Part shown: positions 30,119 through 38,316 of the stretch, piece after piece
Position numbering within the stretch: the first letter of the stretch is position 1
Layout of the letters: each line of letters begins with the position of its first letter
Source of the DNA: Methanosarcinales archaeon
Lineage (GTDB): Archaea > Halobacteriota > Methanosarcinia > Methanosarcinales > Methanogasteraceae
Assembly: GCA_030625165.1 (NCBI GenBank)
Contig: DAOURL010000004.1
Location: forward strand, 1-38,316
DNA length: 38,316 nucleotides
Reading direction: 5' to 3'
Position numbers and translations under genes: made by a program
The notes under the pieces: generated by a model
Seen by the model: only the letters and a program-made list of their open reading frames with translations
Databases searched by the model: none
Told to the model about the DNA's origin: nothing

Positions 30119-31641
30119 TAGGTCCTAGACCACTTTTTGAGTGCGGATCATCGCTGATCGTAGCATTACTGGTGCTGCTGGTCCTGTCACACGTCGCATC
30201 CGCATACAGCGAGGACGAAATCAAATGGAATTACGCGGGCGCAGAGACCATGTATAAGAACGATACTTATGAACTCGGGAGTTATACCATCGAGATAGTC
30301 GATTTTGCAGTGGCATCTGGCATGGTGTTTCTGAAGGTGGGCAGTGATAACAAGTCCGTCGACGCCATCCTATGCAACAGCACAAAGTGTGGTGAACCCG
30401 ATGAACTGGTCTATGACGATGAGATCAAACTCAAGGTCACAGAGGTCTCAGGCGATCCGCAACTGTGGATCAATGAAATAGGCATGCCGCATGCAGAGAT
30501 TGAGTTCTACGAACGGCGGATCCCGGAGCTCACAGTCTCCATCTCATCGTACAAAGAGGAATACCCTCCATATATGCCTGATATCCCAGTCACAATCGAG
30601 ATCAAGAACAGGGGGGATATCGAAATCGAGGATGTTGAGGTTATGATCGATACCGGCGGGCTTTCTGTGCTCGGCAGAGGTTTTAATACCGAAATTGCGG
30701 GTGGTCGGGTAAGGGCAACTTTTGAGAATATAACGGACGGCGATAAGGAGTCGATACACCTGCGTTTTGTTGTTCCGCATCTTCCAGACGTGCGGTCATT
30801 CACGATCACTGCAAATGTGACCGGCAACGACATTAAGGATGTTAGGTATACTGACTCGGATTCGTGCACTGTGCTGGTGCTCCCGGAGTCCGGACTTGAG
30901 ATTTGGAAGCGGGTAAATAGCCCTGTAAATGTATCAAAATCTGCAAACGTACGGATATCTATCGCCAATACCGGTATCACAGACATTGACTCAATCACAC
31001 TCTCTGACATACTTCCAGATAGCTTTGAGTCGTCCACTACACCTATGTGGCACTTTTCTCTCGAGTCAGGTAAGGAGATCTCATATTCGTATAACCTCTT
31101 CTGCGGAGTGCCGGGCGAGTACGAGCTTCCGGAAGCTGTCGCAAATTTCAGTTTCGAAGGACACGATTATTCAATTTCTTCCAATTCGCCAGCATTGACC
31201 GTCGAAGGAAGTTTTGTCAAACTCACCAAAACAATCAATCCTGTACTCGTTGAATCCGGCGGTTCTGTCAGAGTCACACTCGCCGCTGAAAACACAGGAA
31301 ACATGCCTGCAAAGGTTCGGATTGAGGATAAACTTCCTGATAATGTCAATTTTGTGGAAGGCGGCATGGTCATCGACACGGTGATCGCTGCGAACGAAAC
31401 CGTTGATGTCACCTACACGATCAGTGCAGGAGAAGTTGGTATGGTCCAGTTTCCGCCGCCCATGGTCTCTGGCATATCCAATATCTCGGCGATGCCTGCG
31501 ATGCTCATTGTCAACCAGAGCGAGATCACCGCGTCCACGCCATTCTCGCCTGAAGATGTGCTCAGAGAAATCCCCGGGTTTAAAGGTCTGTTTATGATCG
31601 TTACTGTATGTCTGGCGTATCTGCGCTCGCGATGTGTATGA
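30115..31641 (+). CDS. Secreted CARDB/DUF11-like surface protein
   Basis: This 508-residue protein has a signal peptide (about 1-29, ending V-A-S-A-Y) and an N-terminal domain like that of 18589 (both contain an E-F-Y-E/K-F-Y-R-R-x-x-P-E-L junction). At least three beta-sandwich repeats follow, with E-I-K-N-R-G-D, I-A-N-T-G-I-T and A-E-N-T-G-N-M, then a C-terminal hydrophobic segment (about 485-503). The start is the GTG at 30115 within the upstream stop. It probably projects from the membrane next to the uptake system. Exact function is unknown. Confidence 0.7.
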   Translation: MIGPRPLFECGSSLIVALLVLLVLSHVASAYSEDEIKWNYAGAETMYKNDTYELGSYTIEIVDFAVASGMVFLKVGSDNKSVDAILCNSTKCGEPDELVYDDEIKLKVTEVSGDPQLWINEIGMPHAEIEFYERRIPELTVSISSYKEEYPPYMPDIPVTIEIKNRGDIEIEDVEVMIDTGGLSVLGRGFNTEIAGGRVRATFENITDGDKESIHLRFVVPHLPDVRSFTITANVTGNDIKDVRYTDSDSCTVLVLPESGLEIWKRVNSPVNVSKSANVRISIANTGITDIDSITLSDILPDSFESSTTPMWHFSLESGKEISYSYNLFCGVPGEYELPEAVANFSFEGHDYSISSNSPALTVEGSFVKLTKTINPVLVESGGSVRVTLAAENTGNMPAKVRIEDKLPDNVNFVEGGMVIDTVIAANETVDVTYTISAGEVGMVQFPPPMVSGISNISAMPAMLIVNQSEITASTPFSPEDVLREIPGFKGLFMIVTVCLAYLRSRCV

Positions 31642-31647
31642 AAGAAT

Positions 31648-34600
31648 ATGATAAAAATTATAATTTTTATACTCTGCATCATGGTGCTGCCACAAGCAGC
31701 ACAGGCAGCCGATATAACTGATATCAATGTCACAGAGATCACCCCTGACAGGGAGCCAGTCTCCGGTGATATGGTTGATGTCACAGGCACAGTATCAAAC
31801 AATGGATCAGCGATCACAACCGATGTATTTTTCTTTGTATCGCTTGCAAACGATACGCATATCGAGACAGAACACCCGTATCCCGAGGGTAAATCGTATC
31901 CTGCCATCGAAAGATGGAATCTGACACATCCGGGTGCGGATCGGATGCGGGTTCGGTTCAGCCAGATCGGGCTGTACTACGACTCGCAGACCAAAGATCA
32001 CATCATAATTAAGGACAGCACTGGTGTAGTTGTGCAGGACATCTGCTATCCTGGAAATTATTATGGGGGCCCTTGCGAGTACGAACTGGAGGGCTTATGG
32101 TCTAAATACGTAGATGGAGGCGCCATCACCATCGAACTGCATATAGGAATGGAAAGGCGAGACTGGCATAGAACGTACGGCTTTGAGATTGATAGATACG
32201 AATATTCAGAGTGCTTTCACACAGAACAGGTTTCTTTTGAAGCGATCGATGAAAAAATAATCACGGCAGAGTGGGATGTGCCGTACGCAAACTGCAACCT
32301 CACAGTCATCGCGGATCGCTCAAACACGACCGCTGAGCCCGACGAAACGAACAATGAACTGACCAAATCCGTGCGTCCGAAGTGCCTCTCAGACCTTGCA
32401 GTGACCGACATCTCATTCACACCATCACATCCCGATCCTGGCGAAAATGTTACGGTGGTTGCCACGATCGAGAACTTCGGGGATGATGCACTACCATTTA
32501 TGGTCCGGTTCTATGTCGATGGCGAGCATGTTTCGAGTACAGCCATGACCGGCATCTCGAAAGAAAGATCTACAACCGCTGCGATGAACCGGATGCAGGA
32601 TGCAGGATGCTGCAACGTTACGGTGATAGTTGTAACCGAACTCGACGAATTCGATGGAAGCAACAATATAAGAACCGCAAATCTCTGCACGACGCTTCCA
32701 GACCTTCTTGTCACGGACCTCACGATCACACCCGCAGGTCCGGTCAGCGGAGGGGTGGCAAATATCTCGGTTGGTCTCGCAAACGCAGGAATGATCGCAG
32801 CAGACGCCACGCTTATGATATGCGATGGTGGAGCGGTCCCCCACTCCATAGAGTCTGCGCACGATATCCCTGATATCGATCAGAGCATCATAATTACCCA
32901 TCCGGGAGCAGAATGGATAAAACTGCATTTTTCGAGGATTGAGGTGCGTGGAAGTAGTGGATCCGTTGAAATCTATGACAGAAATGACGATCAGATAGCA
33001 CGATACACATACACCGATGTATCCAACGTTACAGAGATCACGTCGCCTTACATCCCTGGCGATACGGTACGTGTAAGGTTTGTTGCAGCTGATCCGTGTT
33101 ACGGCTTCTCTATCGACGAATACCTGTATTTCAGAGGAGTGATATACAATGAAACGCACTCACTTGGGGTGGGCGAGACATTTGATGTATCCGCATCCTG
33201 GAATGTGACTCCTGCCGGACCACACAACATAACAGCTGTAATCGATCCCGATGATTCCGTATCCGAAGAGGCGGAGGGGAACAACGATGAAAGCATAGAT
33301 GTGATCGTCCATGGTGCGGATTTTCACATCTCATCGCTCCTGCTCGGGAGTGCTTCTGCTGCGGATGGCAACGAAGTTCCGGTCACCGCTACCATCTCAA
33401 ACACCGGAGTCCTGCCTGCGTGTTGCAGCGTTTCCTTCTTTGAGGATTATAATCACGATCCGTTCGCATCGGTTGAAGTCACGCTCGACCCGGGGGATTC
33501 ACAGGAGATCGAGGCGGTTTATCATGCAAGCGCAGGCAGACACATCATCACTGCTTATGCAGACTGGAATCATACGATCCCTGAGACCTGTGAGACCAAC
33601 AACACAGCGACCGTTGCACTGGATGTGACAGGTGCAGAGATTGCAGCTTCTCTGTTCACGCATCATCCGGCTCAACCGAAGGATATGGATGATGTGACAC
33701 TCTCTGCTGTAATCAGAAATGACGGGATAAGTCACATCGATTCCACAGTCGCATTCCTTGAAGGGGTCTTGACACGGGAATACGATCCGTCCGGGGTATG
33801 CGGTGCGAACAGCACGTTTACAGCAACCCATCCTGGTGCATCATGCATGGGTGTGCATATCACCAGACTCGAAACAGAGGTTAAGGTTCTCACACCCCGC
33901 GCATCGATTAAATGTGACCAGCCTTGCTGGGTCTGGGTGAGTGGTGATACCATCCGCGTACAGATCGATAGCTGCCTGTATCATGAACTTGATGCTCTGT
34001 TTTATGCAGGCAATCTGATCGACTCCATACCGGTATCGCTTGATCCTGGAGAGAGCACCACGATATCTGCGGAATGGACTGCTGCTGCTGGTAATCGTAC
34101 CCTTGTGGCGTTTGCAGACCATGAAGAGATCCTGCCTGAGGAGAATGAGATCGACAACTCGGTGGTGATGGATGTCTGGGTGCAGCCAACAATGGATTTT
34201 GCTCTTCTCGGTATCGATGTTGTGCCGCCATATCCTTATGACGATGATCTGACGTCAATCAGCGCGCAGGTCAGAAATCAGGGGGTTCGAGCTGACCTGG
34301 TCGGGATCAACATATCAGAGCACCAGACCACTGACTATACCGGATCAGAGTACGGTGGCGTAAGGACGATCATACATACCGCAGAAGAGGTGCGGATCCA
34401 TTTCGAGAAACTGGTTGTGCCCGGTGTTGCGCGTCTCGATATCACTGATGCGGATGGTACAGTGCTTCATTCGTATGACTATGACAGCACAGCCGGATCT
34501 GAGTCACGATGGAGTCCGTGGTTTGCTGAGCCGGTGATCAGGGTTGTCTCGATCGGCGGCACCACAGCAAACCCTGTTATCGCAGAGATCGACGAGTACG

Positions 34601-37600
34601 AGTGCAAAAATACGCTCCTTTGTGACGAACTCTGGCTCGATGTGAACGAGACTGCCGGAGTAACAGCAGAATGGAACGCAACCACCGGATACCATACGGT
34701 TGTAGCCGCGCTTGACAGTGCCGGGGATCTTGATGAGCGGAATAATATCCTCAACAAAACTGTATACGTATCCCCATCGAAGGATCCTGCGGTGATCGCC
34801 ATCACGACCGACCCAAACGAACCAGAGAACGATGATCGCGTCCTCGTTAATGCGACCATTGCGAATCATGGAATTAGACCATCCGAATGCGATGTTGAAG
34901 TCTGGAATTATCGGTATGAGAACCATGCCATCGAAACACCGCATTCGTTTGATGAGCGATATAGCCGTACATGGACAGTATCCCATCCCGGCGTCGACTT
35001 CATCGGTCTGCATTTCGTCAGGGTATCGACCGATGTTAGTGGCGACCACGCTCTCAGGATGTATGACCGCAATGGCACGCTCATCGCAGACTGGAGTTAT
35101 ATCACCAGGGATGATGCGTGGGTATGGGCAAACGGGGATGAACTCCTAATAACCCTGACCTATAACAGCGGATCATCACCTTATGGTTTTTTGGTAGACA
35201 AGTACAGGTACAGAAAACTGCTGAATCGTGAGATGACCTCTCTTGATTCTGGCGAGACAAAAGAGATTACTGCTACATGGGATGCGACCACAGGTGAGCA
35301 CACAATCGAGGTCGTGGTCGATCCGGATGATGCACTTAAAGAAATGAGTGAAAATAATAACATCCTGAACAGAACCATCACTGTAAGCGGTCCTGATCTG
35401 GTAGCAGAGGGCATAACATTCCGGAAGGGGGGTGTCTGCGCTGTGGTTGGAAATGCAGGGATTTCGGCAGCAGAAGATATTACCGTCTGTATGGTGACCG
35501 ACTGTTACGACAAACCCATCGATTCCGGATGGCTTGGGAAAGGATATCCGCAGGAGATGAGTCGTACGATTCACGAACCTGATGCAGAACGGATGCGGGT
35601 CCATCTCGAGGACATTCGGATGAACGGCTATCTGTACATCATAAACCGGAGTGGTGATATCGTCTCTGTATTTTCAGGTCATCACTCGGATGTCTGGTCC
35701 CCATGGGTGCATGGAAACAGCATCACGGTGGAGGCTCATGCAAACGATAATCCTCTGAGCAAATTCAGGATCGATCGATATGAGTATGGATTTGAGGATG
35801 CCACAATCGATTGCCTCGATCCGGGAAAAAGCGACACGGTTCCGATCACATGGGGTGGCGGATGTGGCAATCTGACCGCGATCGTGGACCCTGACAATGA
35901 GATCGTTGAGAGCGATGAGGATAATAACGAGTACTCAATGTGGATTGGACCTGATATATTCATAGACCAGAAGAGACTCTCGATCAAGTGGGATGAGTAT
36001 TTCGAGAAGAAATGTGATGGAAAGTATACCGATCTCCATCCACCTGGCATGGCGTGTTCATACAAGTATCCCACGATCGGGCACGAATGCCTGATCAGCG
36101 CAACCATCGAGAACAGAGGCATCATCCCGACAGGTGAATTCAAGGTCGCGCTCTATGTGAATCGTTCGGATATGGATGATGTGGAAAAGAAGGTTGACTC
36201 AATGATCCTAGAACTTGATCCATACGAGATCACAACAATCGATTTTCCATGGATTCCGACTGAGAATGGTACCCATAATGTCACGATACGGACCGACCCT
36301 GACAATGAGATAGAGGAACTGGATGAAGAAAATAACAACCGCACCAGAAAGCAGGAGGTATACAAGCAGGGGTACATGGGTGGCATGCTGGACGTCTATG
36401 AGTGCGGGGAGATCAATGGGAGCATGATCTTCTCGCTCGGCGACAGTAGTTATCTTAGTTCAAAGGATCATTCCGACATACCCACGCTTACCGTGAACTT
36501 TGATGAACAAATCCCTGATGATGCACGGATCAAACTGGCAAGACTCTACCTATACTGGGGTTTCTCTCACACCGGCGACGTGGATGATGAGGATGACCCG
36601 TCTAAACCTGCACCTCTTGATGCTGAGATGAAGTTCAATGGGGCGGTGGTACCAATCGATGAGAGCTACACCAGTGAGGGTTTCACCAGCATGTCTGGCA
36701 CGCACTGTTATGATGTGACTGGTCTTGCAACAGGCAGAGATACCGCAACTATAAATAGACACGGTCCCTGCCACTACTCAGAGTACAAATCCGCAATCAC
36801 CGGAATGGGTCTTCTGATCATCTACGAGGATGACAGTGAACTGATGAGATACTGGATCGCAGAAGGGGGGATTGCGCAGTGGAGCAAGGAGGAACGCGGC
36901 AGCGGTCTAACTCCTGAAGAGTGTACGGTCGGCGCACTGTTCGAGGATGAGATCAACACTACGATGGTGAATGCCACACTCTATACCGTGCTGCCTTATG
37001 GTGGTAGGAACGAGGAACGCGGCAATGGCTTGAACCGACTGTACTTCAATGATGAGAAATGGGACGGCGCATGGACAAAATACGAAGGCAATTCCCATAT
37101 CGCGCTTGGCGAGAAAGACGTAACTCATCATCTCAAACATAAGGATAATCTCGCAGGTATACAGGATCGCGGCGACTTCATGATCGTGGCAAACGCATTC
37201 CTAACCCTCAGATACGCTCCGGACCTCACGGTCAGCGAGATCTCCAAGCCTTATGCCGCAGTTGTCGGGAAGGAGTATCTGATCAATGCAAGCATATCAA
37301 ACATCGCAAACGGGAATGTCGGGCAGTTCAATGTGACGTTCTCTGTGAACGGGGATCTGCGGAAGACCGTGGTGATCCAGGGTCTCGCAACTGGCGAGAG
37401 TATGAACGCATCGTTTTTGTGGAAGTCTCCATCAACGGTTGGTGTACTTGAACGGATCGATGTGGAGGTTGATCCTGATGATACGATTTCTGAGTGGGAT
37501 GAAGATAATAATGAGCGGCACATTGTTATCACGGTGGTGGAGTCGGGATCCGGAGATGGGCCAGGACCTGCCGGCTCGGGCGGTGGGACTGGCGGAGGTA

Positions 37601-37797
37601 GTTCCGGTTCGGAGAATGTGGAAGGATATTTGATGAAAGGAACCGCGTTCGGGACGAAGGGCGGTGGAACCGGAGGAGAATTCTCGCTGCTCGATTACCT
37701 GATCAAATCCGGACTGAGCCTTGTCGGGGTGAGTATATTTGCAGCAGGTTATCTCTATGAGCGGGGGGTGCGCGAGACCATGTTGCAGAGCAGGTGA
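31648..37797 (+). CDS. Giant surface protein: ten CARDB repeats with nested CUB-like domains, plus DUF3344
   Basis: This 2049-residue protein has a signal peptide (1-20), then nine CARDB-like repeats beginning near residues 22, 248, 350, 556, 663, 848, 1044, 1249 and 1434. Each ends with a D-P-D..E-x-x-E-x-N-N type calcium-like motif. Repeats 1, 3, 5, 6, 7 and 8 carry an inserted CUB-like unit: H-P-G-A/V then R/G-x-H-F, D-x-N/D-G and G-F-x-I/V-D-x-Y-x-Y. A DUF3344 domain (about 1574-1856), a tenth CARDB (about 1857-1963), a Gly/Ser linker and a C-terminal membrane helix (about 2020-2040) follow. It starts 6 nt after the previous stop in the uptake operon. It may act as a long receptor or adhesin; ligand unknown. 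Confidence 0.75.
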   Translation: MIKIIIFILCIMVLPQAAQAADITDINVTEITPDREPVSGDMVDVTGTVSNNGSAITTDVFFFVSLANDTHIETEHPYPEGKSYPAIERWNLTHPGADRMRVRFSQIGLYYDSQTKDHIIIKDSTGVVVQDICYPGNYYGGPCEYELEGLWSKYVDGGAITIELHIGMERRDWHRTYGFEIDRYEYSECFHTEQVSFEAIDEKIITAEWDVPYANCNLTVIADRSNTTAEPDETNNELTKSVRPKCLSDLAVTDISFTPSHPDPGENVTVVATIENFGDDALPFMVRFYVDGEHVSSTAMTGISKERSTTAAMNRMQDAGCCNVTVIVVTELDEFDGSNNIRTANLCTTLPDLLVTDLTITPAGPVSGGVANISVGLANAGMIAADATLMICDGGAVPHSIESAHDIPDIDQSIIITHPGAEWIKLHFSRIEVRGSSGSVEIYDRNDDQIARYTYTDVSNVTEITSPYIPGDTVRVRFVAADPCYGFSIDEYLYFRGVIYNETHSLGVGETFDVSASWNVTPAGPHNITAVIDPDDSVSEEAEGNNDESIDVIVHGADFHISSLLLGSASAADGNEVPVTATISNTGVLPACCSVSFFEDYNHDPFASVEVTLDPGDSQEIEAVYHASAGRHIITAYADWNHTIPETCETNNTATVALDVTGAEIAASLFTHHPAQPKDMDDVTLSAVIRNDGISHIDSTVAFLEGVLTREYDPSGVCGANSTFTATHPGASCMGVHITRLETEVKVLTPRASIKCDQPCWVWVSGDTIRVQIDSCLYHELDALFYAGNLIDSIPVSLDPGESTTISAEWTAAAGNRTLVAFADHEEILPEENEIDNSVVMDVWVQPTMDFALLGIDVVPPYPYDDDLTSISAQVRNQGVRADLVGINISEHQTTDYTGSEYGGVRTIIHTAEEVRIHFEKLVVPGVARLDITDADGTVLHSYDYDSTAGSESRWSPWFAEPVIRVVSIGGTTANPVIAEIDEYECKNTLLCDELWLDVNETAGVTAEWNATTGYHTVVAALDSAGDLDERNNILNKTVYVSPSKDPAVIAITTDPNEPENDDRVLVNATIANHGIRPSECDVEVWNYRYENHAIETPHSFDERYSRTWTVSHPGVDFIGLHFVRVSTDVSGDHALRMYDRNGTLIADWSYITRDDAWVWANGDELLITLTYNSGSSPYGFLVDKYRYRKLLNREMTSLDSGETKEITATWDATTGEHTIEVVVDPDDALKEMSENNNILNRTITVSGPDLVAEGITFRKGGVCAVVGNAGISAAEDITVCMVTDCYDKPIDSGWLGKGYPQEMSRTIHEPDAERMRVHLEDIRMNGYLYIINRSGDIVSVFSGHHSDVWSPWVHGNSITVEAHANDNPLSKFRIDRYEYGFEDATIDCLDPGKSDTVPITWGGGCGNLTAIVDPDNEIVESDEDNNEYSMWIGPDIFIDQKRLSIKWDEYFEKKCDGKYTDLHPPGMACSYKYPTIGHECLISATIENRGIIPTGEFKVALYVNRSDMDDVEKKVDSMILELDPYEITTIDFPWIPTENGTHNVTIRTDPDNEIEELDEENNNRTRKQEVYKQGYMGGMLDVYECGEINGSMIFSLGDSSYLSSKDHSDIPTLTVNFDEQIPDDARIKLARLYLYWGFSHTGDVDDEDDPSKPAPLDAEMKFNGAVVPIDESYTSEGFTSMSGTHCYDVTGLATGRDTATINRHGPCHYSEYKSAITGMGLLIIYEDDSELMRYWIAEGGIAQWSKEERGSGLTPEECTVGALFEDEINTTMVNATLYTVLPYGGRNEERGNGLNRLYFNDEKWDGAWTKYEGNSHIALGEKDVTHHLKHKDNLAGIQDRGDFMIVANAFLTLRYAPDLTVSEISKPYAAVVGKEYLINASISNIANGNVGQFNVTFSVNGDLRKTVVIQGLATGESMNASFLWKSPSTVGVLERIDVEVDPDDTISEWDEDNNERHIVITVVESGSGDGPGPAGSGGGTGGGSSGSENVEGYLMKGTAFGTKGGGTGGEFSLLDYLIKSGLSLVGVSIFAAGYLYERGVRETMLQSR

Positions 37798-37976
37798 TAA
37801 CGGATCTCCTCATCAGCACGAAACTCTCTGAAGATATACCCCTCGAAAGACTGGTGGAAGTGGGGGGCTATGGGATGCTGACCATGAGGTGCTCGATGGG
37901 CGATGTGAAATGGGATTTTCAGGGCGGATCGATCGATGTGGTGACCGCAGAAGGACACTGTCTAAAAATCCAGTGA
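37794..37976 (+). pseudogene. ORF truncated by the second MITE-like element
   Basis: A GTG at 37794 overlaps the giant gene's stop and opens 60 codons (M-I-T-D-L-L-I-S-T-K-L-S-E-D.. to ..G-G-S-I-D-V-V-T-A-E-G). The last ~8 codons and the stop come from the MITE-like element that begins at 37953. The native part looks like the start of a soluble protein that was cut off. No family is recognised. Confidence 0.5.
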
Positions 37977-38132
37977 TTTCCGCAATTTACTCGATTCGTG
38001 ACATTCGATAAATTCGTGCCATTCGTGATAAAATCAGAAACCAGAGATCACGAATGACAACGAATGACGCGAATTACACGAATTTGGTTGCCACAAAATC
38101 AGAGCGTTTTCACTGAATATTCCGATTGTGCC
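37953..38132. mobile_element. MITE-like element, copy 2
   Basis: This 180-bp element is collinear with 24150-24341. It starts GGACACTGTCTAAAAATCCAGTGA, has the same ATTCGTG / CACGAATGAC fold-back interior, and ends TTTTCACTGAATATTCCGAT then TGTGCC. It has no gene. Confidence 0.8.
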
Positions 38133-38182
38133 CGTACCAAGAAATCAGAGTTTTACCCGTGACCCTGCAAAGACCAAAACTT

Positions 38183-38316
38183 TCAGAGATACTCGCTCTG
38201 AATCGCTATGACCTCTGAACTGTCCTTCGCACAGGCATACGCCTCCAGCAACTCACGGTTCAGTTCCGAGAACGTGTGCCCCCAGTTGAACTTTCCGAGT
38301 ATCTGGGACGCCTGCT
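38183..38316 (-). CDS. C-terminal end of an unidentified gene running off the window
   Basis: The minus strand is open from the window edge to the TGA at 38183-38185 (43 codons visible). It reads ..[27 protein letters not shown].. and ends I-Q-S-E-Y-L. It is helical and normal in composition. The family cannot be told from this part. It converges on the uptake operon. Confidence 0.5.
   Translation of the reverse strand, partial: QASQILGKFNWGHTFSELNRELLEAYACAKDSSEVIAIQSEYL

Overview
The window looks archaeal, most likely a methanogen-related euryarchaeon (Methanosarcinales, Syntrophoarchaeales or ANME-like; this placement is inference). The reasons are BRE/TATA promoters, an archaeal type IV pilin-type leader, many secreted CARDB and DUF11-like proteins, a DUF3344 domain, a DUF2149 protein and a GATE-domain permease next to a corrinoid/siderophore-type ABC transporter. 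No tRNA, rRNA or CRISPR array was seen.

Layout. (1) 1-1183: the end of a PhoU gene, an overlapping 4-helix membrane protein, and a 60-residue membrane protein behind a CTATATAG promoter. (2) 1255-6032: a four-gene cassette bounded by long inverted repeats. It encodes a LicC/PntC-like nucleotidyltransferase, a CobD-like PLP enzyme, a CDP-alcohol phosphotransferase and an ATP-grasp ligase. It is visibly more AT-rich than its surroundings and has no transposase. It could make and use a CDP-activated amino-alcohol phosphate. (3) 6072-12400: a mosaic of a decayed AT-rich gene pair, a metallophosphoesterase operon, a DUF4143 AAA+ ATPase, a SulP transporter, and several fragments of genes that are intact elsewhere in the window. 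(4) 12403-24008: a phosphate-starvation island. It holds a secreted purple-acid-phosphatase-like enzyme, the stub of an alkaline phosphatase, a secreted beta-propeller protein, two membrane-anchored surface proteins, and pstS-pstC-pstA. Three promoters here carry the same two-box operator with constant spacing, and two of them also share a structured 5' leader. PstS has a pilin-like N-terminus, and pstB is absent from the window. (5) 24150-37976: a corrinoid/siderophore-type uptake locus with two EF-hand-bearing substrate-binding proteins, a tiny coupled secreted ORF, a GATE permease, an FecCD permease and ATPase, an ExbD-like DUF2149 protein, and two large surface proteins. The last is a 2049-residue CARDB/CUB-like/DUF3344 protein. 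Two copies of a MITE-like element flank this locus. (6) 38183-38316: the end of a minus-strand gene that runs off the window.

The island appears to have grown by copying and decay of small modules: gene 3' ends, promoters, leaders and hairpin repeats. The best candidates for something undescribed are the inverted-repeat-bounded biosynthetic cassette, the shared phosphate operator plus covarying leader RNA, the pilin-tethered PstS, and the ABC/DUF2149/giant CARDB-CUB surface uptake locus.
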